Assembly (NCBI RefSeq): GCF_002902085.1
Contig: NZ_PPQR01000078.1
Location: 1 to 60,495 of the forward strand
From: Staphylococcus simiae
GTDB taxonomy: Bacteria; Bacillota; Bacilli; Staphylococcales; Staphylococcaceae
Direction: 5' to 3'
DNA length: 60,495 bases
Shown piece by piece: positions 51,771 to 60,495 of this stretch. The translations under genes and the position numbers were made by a program. Positions within the stretch are counted from its first letter, which is position 1. Every line of letters begins with the position of its first letter. Below the pieces are notes generated by a model that made no database searches, had not been told where the DNA came from, and was given only the letters and a program-made list of their open reading frames with translations.

Positions 51771-53555
51771 TTAGACAATGGCTTTATAATTTTGAATTGT
51801 TTCTAAGAAGGCAGGACAATAATGTTTTAATTTATAACTACCTACACCTTCTATGGTTATCATTTCCTGTTTTGTTTCAGGTTTACGCTTAGCAAATTGT
51901 TCTAAAGTAGAATCTGAGAAGATGCTAACTGGCGCAATTGCTAATTTATCACTCAATGACTGACGTACTTCTAATAATTGACTATAAAGCGCTCTATCTA
52001 CACCTTCGACTGTATTAATGTAAACTGTTTCAGTAGTTTTTTGTTTAAACGGTGTAGTGAAAATTTCAACTTCATTGTTCAACAGTTGTTTAATAGAAGT
52101 ATCGCATAATAATATTTCATCTTTTTCATTTAAAAAGCCTTTAAAACGTAACTCGTCAATTAAATGACTTAATTCAGATGTCGTATAGTCTTTCATTAAA
52201 CCGTGAGTCGTCAATTGATCATAGTGACTAAATTTAATATAATCTGTAATTTCCCCTCTTAATACTTGAATAATCACACTATAGTTTTCTTGCTGTTTCA
52301 TACGAGCTATGCAACTAATAATCATCTTAGCTTCTTGTGTCATATTATATGTTTTATTTTCTTGTACACAATTACTACATTGTTGGCATTCTGCTAACTT
52401 TTCATTTGGTTCAAAATAATGAACAATGGTCGCTTCAAGACACTTTTTCGTTTTCGTATATTGAATCATTTTTGTTAATTTTTCGCCCATCTTATCTTTG
52501 TAATCATCATCAGCTTGAGAAATAGTAATAAAATATTCATGAAGTTGTATATCTCGTTCACTAAATAGCAAGATACATTCACTTTTCAAGCCATCTCTTC
52601 CAGCACGTCCAGCTTCTTGATAATATGATTCTATATCTCCTGGCATATTGTAATGAATAACAAAGCGCACATTAGATTTATCAATACCCATACCAAAGGC
52701 ATTAGTAGCAATAACAACTTTAACTCGGTCATAGACAAAATCATTTTGTGCTTGCTCTCGTTCTTTATTGCTAAGTCCTGCATGGTAGATTGAACTTTTT
52801 ATATTTTGATTTTGTAACGCTTCTTGTAATTCTTCTACTTGCTTACGTGTTGAACAATAAACAATCCCCGCTTCATCACGGTGTTGTTGTACGTAATCTA
52901 ACACAAATTTTTGTCGTTGATAGGTAGGATTCACTTTAAAAATCAAATTATGACGTTTAGTACTTGTTTTAATTTCATTATCAAGTGAAATATTTAATTT
53001 TTGTCTAATATCTTGTTGTACTTCAGTCGTTGCTGTTGCAGTTAAAGCTACAATTGTAAAATCTTGTGGTAAAGTAAAGACTTTTGTAATCACATTTTGA
53101 TAACTTGGCCTAAAATCATGCCCCCATTTTGAAATACAATGTGCTTCATCAAAAGCAATAAGGTGAATATTGATATGACTTAACAAATTGACAAAGAAAC
53201 GATTTTCAAAACGTTCTGGAGCAACATATAAAAATTGAATTGTACCTTGCTGTAACTCATTTTCAATTCTCTGTTGTTCTTTTTGTGTTAAGCTACTATT
53301 TAAATATGCAGCGTTAATCCCCATTGCTTTTAATTGATCAACTTGGTCTTTCATTAATGAAATAAGCGGACTAATAACAATTGTTGTACCTCCAAGCATT
53401 AACCCAGGTACTTGATAACATATTGATTTTCCTCCACCAGTTGGTAACACACCCAATACATTTTGGTGATTGATAACTCTAGTTATAATCTCTTCTTGAC
53501 CAGGACGAAATTGATCATAACCAAAATAATGTGATAATGTCTGTTGCATGTTCAT
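51771..53555 (-). CDS. recQ: RecQ-family ATP-dependent DNA helicase
   Basis: A 594-residue 3'-5' helicase of RecQ type with motif 0 FGYDQFRPGQEEII, Walker A LPTGGGKSICYQ near 37-48, the DEAH box in IAFDEAHCISKWGHDFRP, and a zinc-binding set ending CQQCSNC. A C-terminal HRDC-like domain has LEQFAKRKPETKQEMITIEGVG. It restarts stalled forks and acts in recombination. ATG 53555 lies 5-6 nt after AAGGGG. It is 8 nt downstream of the ABC-F gene and cotranscribed. Confidence 0.92.
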   Translation of the reverse strand: MNMQQTLSHYFGYDQFRPGQEEIITRVINHQNVLGVLPTGGGKSICYQVPGLMLGGTTIVISPLISLMKDQVDQLKAMGINAAYLNSSLTQKEQQRIENELQQGTIQFLYVAPERFENRFFVNLLSHINIHLIAFDEAHCISKWGHDFRPSYQNVITKVFTLPQDFTIVALTATATTEVQQDIRQKLNISLDNEIKTSTKRHNLIFKVNPTYQRQKFVLDYVQQHRDEAGIVYCSTRKQVEELQEALQNQNIKSSIYHAGLSNKEREQAQNDFVYDRVKVVIATNAFGMGIDKSNVRFVIHYNMPGDIESYYQEAGRAGRDGLKSECILLFSERDIQLHEYFITISQADDDYKDKMGEKLTKMIQYTKTKKCLEATIVHYFEPNEKLAECQQCSNCVQENKTYNMTQEAKMIISCIARMKQQENYSVIIQVLRGEITDYIKFSHYDQLTTHGLMKDYTTSELSHLIDELRFKGFLNEKDEILLCDTSIKQLLNNEVEIFTTPFKQKTTETVYINTVEGVDRALYSQLLEVRQSLSDKLAIAPVSIFSDSTLEQFAKRKPETKQEMITIEGVGSYKLKHYCPAFLETIQNYKAIV

Positions 53556-53563
53556 TAGACCCC

Positions 53564-55444
53564 TTATTGTTGTTCTTTTATTTCTTCTAATTCACTCCAT
53601 CTGGTGATATCACAATCATATTGCGATTCTAGTTGTTCTTTTTCTATGTTCAATTCCTTAATTTTACTATAATCAGCACTTGCTTCTACCATTTGATTAT
53701 CTATTTCTTCCATACGACGTTCAGTCTGTTCAATACGTTCCATCAACGCTTGATATTCTATTTTCTCCTTATATGATAAGCCACTTTTTTTGCGATTAGA
53801 TTGCTCAACTTTGGGTTTATGTTGCTTTTGTTGTAATAATAATTTATCTTGTTCTTTTTTATAACTTTCATAGTCTTCAAAGCTACCAATAATTTTTTCC
53901 ATCTTACCATCATGTATAAACCAGTAAAATTGAGCTACTTTATTAAGGAAGTATCTATCGTGACTTACAGTTATAACAGCACCTTTAAAAGTAGCAATAT
54001 AGTCTTCTAATATAGTTAATGTTTCTGTATCTAGATCATTCGTAGGTTCATCTAGTAATAGTACGTTAGGTTGATGAACTAATAAACGTAATAAATATAA
54101 ACGTTTTTGTTCTCCACCTGATAGTTTATATACTTTTTTACCATGAGTTGAACTTGGGAATAAGAAGCGTTCTAACAATTGTGTAATAGAAACAACAGTT
54201 CCATCTTGTTCTTTGGCAATTTCACTTTCTTCTCTTAAATAGTCAATAACGCGAATATCCCTATCTAGCGTTTCTTCAGTCTGCTTAAAATATGCAATTT
54301 TAACTGTTTGACCGACTTTTAATGTACCATCAAAGTTTAAATCATCACCATTTAATATATTTAATAAAGTCGTTTTACCTGCACCATTGGGTCCAACTAT
54401 TCCAATACGTTGTCCACTTTGAATAATTTCATTAATATCACTAAATAACACTTTCTTGTTAATTGATTTAGTAACTTGTTCTAATTCAAATACTTGTTTA
54501 CCTAGTCGTGAATGTGCAAGATTCAGTTCAGCTTTATCTTCTTTATGTTGATTTTTAACATCTTGTTCAATATCATTAAAACGATTGATACGCGCCTGTT
54601 GTTTTGTTGAGCGTGCTTTAGCGCCTGCCCTCATCCATGCTAATTCTTGTTTATATAATGCGCGTTGTTTTTGATTTTGCTTTTGTTCAATTATTTCATT
54701 TTCAGCTCTCATTGCTATATAATCTTCATAATTACCAGGATAAGTCTTTAATTTTCCTCTATCTAATTCAATAATTCTTGTGGAAACTTCATTTAAAAAA
54801 TATCTATCGTGGGTAACAAATAATACGGTATGAGGATATTGTTTAACATAGTTAATCAGCCAATTAATTGATTCAAAATCTAAATGGTTAGTCGGTTCGT
54901 CTAATAATAACAAATCAGGTTGTTCAATTAATGTTTTAGCTAAGACTACTCTTTTTTGTTGGCCACCGGAAAGTTCTTTAATATATTTCGATGTATCATT
55001 AATTCCTAATTTAGATAATATCGTTTTAATTTCAGCATTATAATCCCAGGCTTCATAGCGATCCATATCTTCTTGAGCATGCATCATTGTTTGAAAGTGC
55101 TGCTCACTTTGATCTTTAGCATAATCATTTACTGCTTGTTCATAATTTCTAATCACACGTAATGTCGTTGTGTCTGAACTTAATACTGCTTGAAAGACTG
55201 TCATCTCTCCATCCAAATCTTGTTTTTGAGATGAGTATCTAATACGGTATTGATTAGGATGATTAATATTAGCAGTAAAATCATCATCTATACCACCTAT
55301 CACTTTTAACAAGGTACTTTTACCAGTACCATTGATACCAACCAACCCTATTTTTTCATTTTCTGAAATCGATAAATTTAAATTATCAAATATAATTTTA
55401 TCAGCATAAGATTTATTAAGTTGCTCTATTTTATATGATTCCAT
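53564..55444 (-). CDS. ABC-F family ATPase
   Basis: A 626-residue soluble tandem ABC protein of the Uup/YdiF/YfmR group, without membrane segments. ABC domain 1 has GINGTGKST and LSGGQQKRVVLAK, then a basic inter-domain linker (KQNQKQRALYKQELAWMRAG). ABC domain 2 has GPNGAGKTT and LSGGEQKRLYLLR, then a Lys/Glu-rich coiled-coil C-terminus. ABC-F proteins act at the ribosomal E site, and housekeeping members relieve stalls; it lacks the long interdomain loop of Vga/Msr resistance types, but that is a judgement by eye. ATG 55444 is 8 nt after AAGGA; an ATG two codons upstream is the alternative. Confidence 0.87.
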   Translation of the reverse strand: MESYKIEQLNKSYADKIIFDNLNLSISENEKIGLVGINGTGKSTLLKVIGGIDDDFTANINHPNQYRIRYSSQKQDLDGEMTVFQAVLSSDTTTLRVIRNYEQAVNDYAKDQSEQHFQTMMHAQEDMDRYEAWDYNAEIKTILSKLGINDTSKYIKELSGGQQKRVVLAKTLIEQPDLLLLDEPTNHLDFESINWLINYVKQYPHTVLFVTHDRYFLNEVSTRIIELDRGKLKTYPGNYEDYIAMRAENEIIEQKQNQKQRALYKQELAWMRAGAKARSTKQQARINRFNDIEQDVKNQHKEDKAELNLAHSRLGKQVFELEQVTKSINKKVLFSDINEIIQSGQRIGIVGPNGAGKTTLLNILNGDDLNFDGTLKVGQTVKIAYFKQTEETLDRDIRVIDYLREESEIAKEQDGTVVSITQLLERFLFPSSTHGKKVYKLSGGEQKRLYLLRLLVHQPNVLLLDEPTNDLDTETLTILEDYIATFKGAVITVSHDRYFLNKVAQFYWFIHDGKMEKIIGSFEDYESYKKEQDKLLLQQKQHKPKVEQSNRKKSGLSYKEKIEYQALMERIEQTERRMEEIDNQMVEASADYSKIKELNIEKEQLESQYDCDITRWSELEEIKEQQ

Positions 55445-55582
55445 CTCCATCTTCCTTTACTAATAAAATGTCTACGTGCATAAATCAGTTCTATATATTA
55501 TACACCTTTTTAATATGAATTAAAATTGTTGTACTTCTCATTATTTCAATATTCAAAAGTTGTTTTACGCATACTCTCCCAA

Positions 55583-55750
55583 ATTGATGAGTGGAACAGA
55601 AATAAATTTTTTATAAAATTTATTTCGTAATTCCTCCTCGTGAGACTGACTATGATTTTAAAAGTTGATTTATCAACATTTTAAAATCCTGACAGTTACT
55701 GCCAAATGCTAAATTTTAAGTATAAATTACTTTCTATCCTACTCCCCTAT
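55583..55750 (+). repeat. large-hairpin repeat, copy 3
   Basis: GAAATAAATTTT/AAAATTTATTTC hairpin, then GAGACTGACTATG, a second hairpin with GATTTTAAAAGTTGAT and ATCAACATTTTAAAATC arms, then CAGTTACTGCC. It occupies most of the 412-nt gap between the ABC-F gene and the ltaS terminator. Confidence 0.78.
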
Positions 55751-55810
55751 AAATAGAGAACCTTTTATAATACTTTAAATTAACCAATCGATGTAAGATA
55801 GTAGTTAAAA

Positions 55811-55850
55811 TCAAAAAATCCGAATTGAGTGCTTTACTCAATTCGGATTT
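55811..55850 (-). terminator. ltaS terminator
   Basis: A perfect 15-bp stem (AAATCCGAATTGAGT at 55816-55830 with 55836-55850) ends in six T on the minus strand, 13 nt after the ltaS stop. Confidence 0.93.
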
Positions 55851-55862
55851 AACCTCTATTCA

Positions 55863-57803
55863 TTATTTCTTTTGATTACCTTTTGGTCCAGTTTCATATT
55901 TATATTTAGCTGGATTTACTTTTTTGAAATCAGGATTATCATAAAATCTGAATAAATCACCATTTAAGACATTGTCACTCATTTCAAGATCTTTTTCGAC
56001 TTGATTTTTATTCTTATCAAAGTCTTTAGGTTTAGTAGTTAATTGTTCATTATTTTTATTTGAATATATCTTACCATTTACAAATTTATAATCTTTAGTT
56101 ATAAAATCACCATTTCTGAATGGAATAACTTGATTATGATCTTTAGAGAATAAATCTGTACCAAACATGATGTAGTTTTTAGTGTCAATACCTACTAAAT
56201 GTAATATTGTTGGCATAACATCAGCTTGACCAGCATATTCTTTATTAATACCACCAGATTTGCCTGGTATTTTAATCCAGAAACCAGTTCTGTTTAAATC
56301 AGCAAATTTCGCTGGTGTAATTTTCTCACCTAATAATTTTTCCATCGCATTATTATGATTTTCAGATATACCATAGTGGTCACCGTATATCATAATGACA
56401 GAGTCTTTATATAAACCTTTTTTCTTCAAGTCATTAACATATTCTTCTAAAGCTTGGTCAAGGTAGTGAGCTGTTTGAATATATCCATCAACAGTAGAAT
56501 CACCAGTATTAGGTTTTTCAATTGATGCATCTTTTTCATCCAAAGTGAATGGATAATGGTTTGTTAATGTAATTAAGTGTGAATAGAAAGGTTGCTTCAT
56601 TTTCGCTTGGTAATTAGCTGAATCTTTGAAGAACACCTTATCTTTCAAACCTAAATTTACTACGTTATCATCTGACATATCATAATAAGTAGCATCATAG
56701 AATTTATCGATACCAAAATGTTTATAAATTTGGTCTCTATTCCAGAATGTTTTGTAGTCACCATGCATCACATTAGATGTATAACCTTGTTTTTGGTCTA
56801 AAATGGCTGGTAATGATTCATACGTATTGTCACCTTTTAATGAATAAGCAGAACCTTGTGGTAAGCCGTAAAGACTGTTATCCATAGTAAATTCTGAGTC
56901 AGACGTTTTACCTTGTCCTGTTTGGTGGAAGAAATTAGGGAAATACGTAAAATCTTGATTACCGCTGGATAATTTATTTAAGAATGGGGTAACTTCCTTA
57001 CCATTAACCTTTTTATTGATTAAGAAAGTTTGGAAACTCTCTAAATGAATTTTAATGATGTTTTTCTTCTTAGCTACACCATAATACTCAGGATTTGGTT
57101 GTGTATGCTTTTGTTTAGTATAGTTAAGTACTTTTGTTAAATCATCTTCAGACGCTAATGCTTTTTGTTGATTATTTTGTATCGTTTTGACTCCATCATA
57201 TACAGTAAAGTTATATGGTCCTAAGTATTTAACTAAATACTTGTGGTCAAATGTACGTGTTAATAATTCTGGTCTATCTGTCTCCGCAAATGCTAAATTC
57301 AAGAAGAATAAAGCAACAGCTGTAGCCATTACTACTGGTACAAACTTCTTACTAAACGCTTTAGTATCTAGCCATTTACTACGGAAAATAAGTACAAATA
57401 GATAAACAATAGTATCTATGAAATAAACAAAATCGTACCATTTAAATGATGCACTTACTGCGCCTCCCATAGATTCAACATTCCCCACTTGATTCAGTGT
57501 ACTAAATGTTAAAAAGTCGGAGAAAAATCTAAAGTAAACAACGTTTGCATACAGTAGGAAAGTTAATAAGAACCCACCAACAAACATAAACCAAAATGCT
57601 TTTTTTCCTTTGAAAAATAAGAAGACACTTAATATAAGTGCTATTAAACTATATGGGTTCATTAACAAAATTAAATTTTGTACTAACCCTTTAACACCTA
57701 AAGAAAAATCAACATAATAAGAAAAATACGTCTTCAAAGTAATTGTAATAACTGTTAATATGAAGAACGCAAAAAGACTGATTTTCTTTTTTTGTGAACT
57801 CAT
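55863..57803 (-). CDS. ltaS: lipoteichoic acid synthase
   Basis: Polymerises the glycerol-phosphate chain of lipoteichoic acid from phosphatidylglycerol. The 646-residue protein has five N-terminal transmembrane helices (about 10-205), the SPase cleavage motif ALA (around 215-217) and a sulfatase-like extracellular domain. The catalytic Thr300 lies in [12 protein letters not shown], with metal-binding His/Asp in YGDHYG and NHYPF. ATG 57803 follows GGGGGAAAG; the in-frame extension to 57839 has no such site. Length equals S. aureus LtaS. Confidence 0.97.
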   Translation of the reverse strand: MSSQKKKISLFAFFILTVITITLKTYFSYYVDFSLGVKGLVQNLILLMNPYSLIALILSVFLFFKGKKAFWFMFVGGFLLTFLLYANVVYFRFFSDFLTFSTLNQVGNVESMGGAVSASFKWYDFVYFIDTIVYLFVLIFRSKWLDTKAFSKKFVPVVMATAVALFFLNLAFAETDRPELLTRTFDHKYLVKYLGPYNFTVYDGVKTIQNNQQKALASEDDLTKVLNYTKQKHTQPNPEYYGVAKKKNIIKIHLESFQTFLINKKVNGKEVTPFLNKLSSGNQDFTYFPNFFHQTGQGKTSDSEFTMDNSLYGLPQGSAYSLKGDNTYESLPAILDQKQGYTSNVMHGDYKTFWNRDQIYKHFGIDKFYDATYYDMSDDNVVNLGLKDKVFFKDSANYQAKMKQPFYSHLITLTNHYPFTLDEKDASIEKPNTGDSTVDGYIQTAHYLDQALEEYVNDLKKKGLYKDSVIMIYGDHYGISENHNNAMEKLLGEKITPAKFADLNRTGFWIKIPGKSGGINKEYAGQADVMPTILHLVGIDTKNYIMFGTDLFSKDHNQVIPFRNGDFITKDYKFVNGKIYSNKNNEQLTTKPKDFDKNKNQVEKDLEMSDNVLNGDLFRFYDNPDFKKVNPAKYKYETGPKGNQKK

Positions 57804-58176
57804 AATTCTTTCCCCCGTTATGTTAAATATTAAATACACTTAATCTAGTTATAAATCTAACAAGATAGGATTTAACATCAACATGTTAATTATTGAACAT
57901 ATAAACGCTTTAATATGTGACGTGTTCTGTTAGAACTTATAAAATCATTTGTCATTATTTAATTTATTGAAATTGTTTTGTAATCAAATTGTAACAAGAA
58001 ACATAGTTCAATTAATTAATATAGAGTAATTTTAGTCAAAACTCAAGTAAAAACACACTTTTCTATGTAAATAAATTAATATAATGGCTAAATAGTTTGA
58101 CATACCTTCTTATTCAATCATACTTTAAAACAATTTTTAATACATCAATCGCAAGGCGTATATGAATATATGATAC
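57804..58176. other. ltaS upstream region
   Basis: About 370 bp, very AT-rich, no gene. It should hold the ltaS promoter. I found no clear terminator for pxpC and no known regulatory box. ATTGTAACAAGAAACATAG near 57985-58005 is the only stretch with TGT-like half-sites, but it does not form a full WalR box. Confidence 0.4.
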
Positions 58177-59181
58177 TTATTTATTCATCTCTATTTGCAT
58201 TCTATATTCAATGCCATGAAATAATTGATTTAACCAATTACTATATTTAACTAAGTTCTTTTCAGCAGTCTCAATATCTATAAATTGAAATTTTAATCTT
58301 GCACCTTGGGGTTTTTGTGCTAATTTAGTTAAATGATAGCTAGCAATAGTACCAAGTTGTGGATAGCTACCTAAAGTATAATGATCATTCAATAAAATAA
58401 TTGGGGTACCATCTCTTTTTATTTGAATCGTTCCTTTTTTTACCGTTTGATATGGAGGCATATCATCATAAAAAGCTTTAATCTTTTCACCTTCAAGAAT
58501 CATTCCCATGCGATTAGCTTTACTCGTTACTTTGTAATCATATTTTGTAAAACGATGAACTGCATCTTCTTTAAAATCTTGAGTCCCTTTATTTTTAATG
58601 ACATGGAATACATCTGACATATAATTAAATGATAATGCATAGCCATCGATGCCCCAATCTGTCTTTTTAGTATCTGCTAAATTTTTAAATAGTTTATGAT
58701 GACGTGATGTATAGTCTCGTTTCAATTCTATCTGATCGCCGTTTTGTAATTGTCTTCCAAAAAAACCACCAATTTTCACATTGAAATCTGTTGAATAAGA
58801 ACCTAACCACGAACTAAGTTTAAATCCTCCACCTACAGCTAAATAAACACGGGAAGTATAACTCGTCTCTTTAAAACGGAGTACATCACCCTCGTCTAAT
58901 AAATATAGTTTATAGGGTTGAATAGTCATATTTTCAGTATATGCTTTAACATGTCCACCGGCTAAAGCAATCAAAGTTGGTTCTGTAAAGCGTATAGTTG
59001 GCATTTTATTCGTCATTTCAAGTGTAGCTTCGTGTTTATCATTAGCAACTAAACGATTAGCAATTTCATGAGCCAAAGTATCTAGAGCACCACACGCTAT
59101 AACGCCATCGTGTTCATAACCTTTTCTACCAAAGTCTTGAAAGCTACTAAATAATCCACTATTTTCTATTATGATTGACAT
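58177..59181 (-). CDS. pxpC: 5-oxoprolinase subunit C (KipA/PxpC)
   Basis: A 334-residue biotin-carboxylase-associated AHS2/KipA domain protein with IIIENSGLFSSFQDFGRKGYE and GVIACGALDTLAHEIANRLV at the N-terminus. With PxpA and PxpB it hydrolyses 5-oxoproline to glutamate. ATG 59181 follows GGGAGC by 8 nt and lies 23 nt inside pxpB. Confidence 0.9.
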   Translation of the reverse strand: MSIIIENSGLFSSFQDFGRKGYEHDGVIACGALDTLAHEIANRLVANDKHEATLEMTNKMPTIRFTEPTLIALAGGHVKAYTENMTIQPYKLYLLDEGDVLRFKETSYTSRVYLAVGGGFKLSSWLGSYSTDFNVKIGGFFGRQLQNGDQIELKRDYTSRHHKLFKNLADTKKTDWGIDGYALSFNYMSDVFHVIKNKGTQDFKEDAVHRFTKYDYKVTSKANRMGMILEGEKIKAFYDDMPPYQTVKKGTIQIKRDGTPIILLNDHYTLGSYPQLGTIASYHLTKLAQKPQGARLKFQFIDIETAEKNLVKYSNWLNQLFHGIEYRMQIEMNK

Positions 59182-59875
59182 GATCAAACGCTCCCAATTC
59201 TATTTCGTTTTCTTTAATTTGTTTAAATTTAACGTTATCTCCTAACTTCAATAACGCGAAATCATCATTATTAGGATTGAATAATGTTAAAGGTGTAAAA
59301 CCAATTACAAGCCAGTCATTATATGTATCCGTTGTCACAATGCCACACTTTTTACCTTCAATAACGACTGATCCAGCTGGAATAAATTTTTTACGGTTAC
59401 TCGTATGATTAACAAATAATTTTTTATTCATACCTGTTAAATAAGGGAAGCCTGGTGAGTACCCCATCATAGAAACAAAATATTGGCTATTGGTATGTAA
59501 GTTTATAAAAGTATCTAAAGATATTTTGTATTCTTTTAATAACTGTGTTAAATCCGGACCATAAGTACTTCCATAAATAACTGGTATTTCAATATCGCTT
59601 TGGTTACTAAAGTCATGTTTAATATCTAAATGAATCGACTCTACCAATGCCTTCATATATAAGAATGGGGATTGTATATTATGATGTTTAATCATGTCTC
59701 TAGCATCATAGCAAATCATCATATCAGACTCTGTTGGCACAATTTCCGTTATAAACGGATAATTTTGTTTAACTAAATAGTCACGTAACGTCAATAGATC
59801 TTCAGTTAAACTTTTAGAAACTTCTTTTTCTATAGCAATGACTATAGCTTGGTCTCCTTGGCTATATATTTTCAT
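59159..59875 (-). CDS. pxpB: 5-oxoprolinase subunit B (KipI/PxpB)
   Basis: A 238-residue AHS1/KipI protein with YSPGFPYLTGM and the FIPAGSVVIEGKKCGIVTTDTYNDWLVIG stretch, abbreviated here to its recognisable parts. B. subtilis KipI also inhibits the sporulation kinase KinA; the ancestral role is 5-oxoproline breakdown. ATG 59875 follows GAGGTGA. No pxpA is visible in the window, so the enzyme's third subunit must come from outside it. Confidence 0.9.
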   Translation of the reverse strand: MKIYSQGDQAIVIAIEKEVSKSLTEDLLTLRDYLVKQNYPFITEIVPTESDMMICYDARDMIKHHNIQSPFLYMKALVESIHLDIKHDFSNQSDIEIPVIYGSTYGPDLTQLLKEYKISLDTFINLHTNSQYFVSMMGYSPGFPYLTGMNKKLFVNHTSNRKKFIPAGSVVIEGKKCGIVTTDTYNDWLVIGFTPLTLFNPNNDDFALLKLGDNVKFKQIKENEIELGAFDHVNHNRK

Positions 59876-59965
59876 TATGTCACCTCATCATTTTCATTAC
59901 GTTCATAAAACTTAAGATACATGTATTTGCTACTGTCATGATGCACATGTGCTAATCATCAATAG

Positions 59966-60172
59966 TTAAGAATGATAAAACAAATCCATAATTTTTATCA
60001 CATATGGCATCATTGTTTGAATTAATAAATAAACTAAAACACAACAAACTATAGTAACTGTTGTAGCTACCATTCGTGCTTGATAGATATGTTGTTGATC
60101 CATTAAACGATTAATCAATCGTCGGCTAAAATATGTCACTATAATAATTAATAACACAAATAATATTGTCAT
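59966..60172 (-). CDS. small two-helix membrane protein
   Basis: A 68-residue protein I do not recognise. Two hydrophobic stretches flank a short basic loop (SRRLINRLMDQQH), so it is probably a hairpin in the membrane with the loop inside. I place the start at the ATG at 60172, 6 nt after GGAG; an open frame extending to 60244 would begin inside a STAR module. It lies 90 nt upstream of pxpB on the same strand and may share its transcript. Confidence 0.55.
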   Translation of the reverse strand: MTILFVLLIIIVTYFSRRLINRLMDQQHIYQARMVATTVTIVCCVLVYLLIQTMMPYVIKIMDLFYHS

Positions 60173-60224
60173 AATATACTCCATGAGAGTTGACAAAATA
60201 ATTGTTCCACAACAAATTATTTCG

Positions 60225-60410
60225 TAGGTACCCGTCTTGCACATTAATGTAAAAAATCAACACATGAATTTTTGATGACGAGTCCCTTTCACTCTGGCAA
60301 GACTGACTAGTATTATAAAACGTGACTTTATCAACATGTTATAATACAAACAGTTATTGCCAATCGTAAAATTTATTATAGAATCATTTTTCTCAGACTC
60401 TATTTTGTTA
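60225..60410 (+). repeat. STAR module joined to large-hairpin repeat, copy 4
   Basis: A STAR-like module (hairpin AAAAAATCA.../TGAATTTTT then GATGACGAGTCCC to about 60286) runs straight into GGCAAGACTGACTAG. A GTATTATAAAACGTGA.../CATGTTATAATAC hairpin and CAGTTATTGCC follow. The rest to 60495 shows no feature. Confidence 0.7.
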
Positions 60411-60495
60411 GATATTTAATATCAATTTTAAATGTTTATACTGACCTCGGCAACCTCTCTTAAGCTATTAATGAGATATATACGAACCATATCAT

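Noticed and set aside
53564..55444. Antibiotic-resistance ABC-F (Vga/Msr/OptrA type)
   Set aside because: Its conserved place before recQ and the short interdomain linker fit a housekeeping ABC-F.

Overview
This 60 kb window is chromosomal, low-GC Firmicutes DNA with the gene order of the Staphylococcus aureus core chromosome, read backwards from trxB at the left edge to ltaS and a pxpBC pair at the right. Gene content, order and STAR-type repeats all point to the S. aureus clade. Several proteins, Lgt most clearly, differ from the S. aureus sequences I remember by more than strain variation. A close relative such as S. simiae is therefore as likely as S. aureus itself; that is an inference from memory, not an alignment. 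I see no transposase, phage gene, CRISPR array, rRNA or tRNA. Nearly all the unexplained structure lies in intergenic repeats and transcript leaders.

Layout. 0.1-4.9 kb: minus-strand operon hprK-lgt-acetyltransferase-TPR-trxB. 5.3-11.3 kb: uvrA and uvrB behind a LexA box, then csbA and an HD phosphohydrolase. 11.4-18.2 kb: a WalR-box LysM-CHAP wall hydrolase, prfB with its programmed +1 frameshift, secA, hpf, and comFA/comFC, with comFC broken by an in-frame stop. 19.7-27.3 kb: degV, yigZ, tagO, a large repeat region, gdpS, a two-subunit ThrE-like exporter and pepT. 27.6-32.5 kb: glycerate kinase, a YtxJ bacilliredoxin, a YkyA lipoprotein, a GrpB-family protein, murB and a CHY zinc-finger protein. 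32.5-41 kb: the iron-regulated sstABCD transporter behind a Fur box, and nrdIEF behind a promoter with two NrdR boxes and a long structured leader. 41-60 kb: an EamA transporter with queF, dtpT, a lipid kinase, a deoxyribonucleotidase, hisC, a TfoX-N protein, an OpuB-type osmolyte transporter, recQ, an ABC-F ATPase, ltaS, pxpBC and a small membrane protein.

How the genes fit together. The region is mostly housekeeping: envelope synthesis (lgt, tagO, murB, ltaS, secA, the CHAP hydrolase), DNA repair and nucleotide supply (uvrBA, recQ, nrdIEF, deoxyribonucleotidase), translation (prfB, hpf, ABC-F), redox (trxB, ytxJ) and small-molecule transport. Regulatory sites readable in the sequence include a LexA box at uvrBA, a second near-perfect LexA box upstream of eamA-queF, a WalR box, a Fur box, paired NrdR boxes and a dyad inside the gdpS promoter.

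The most interesting non-coding material is of three kinds. First, STAR-type elements are built from hairpins whose two arms change together, and some copies have conserved outer borders that also occur as empty or half copies. Second, a different large-hairpin repeat occurs four times with covarying arms. Third, the nrdI leader of about 400 nt has hairpins that look mutually exclusive.
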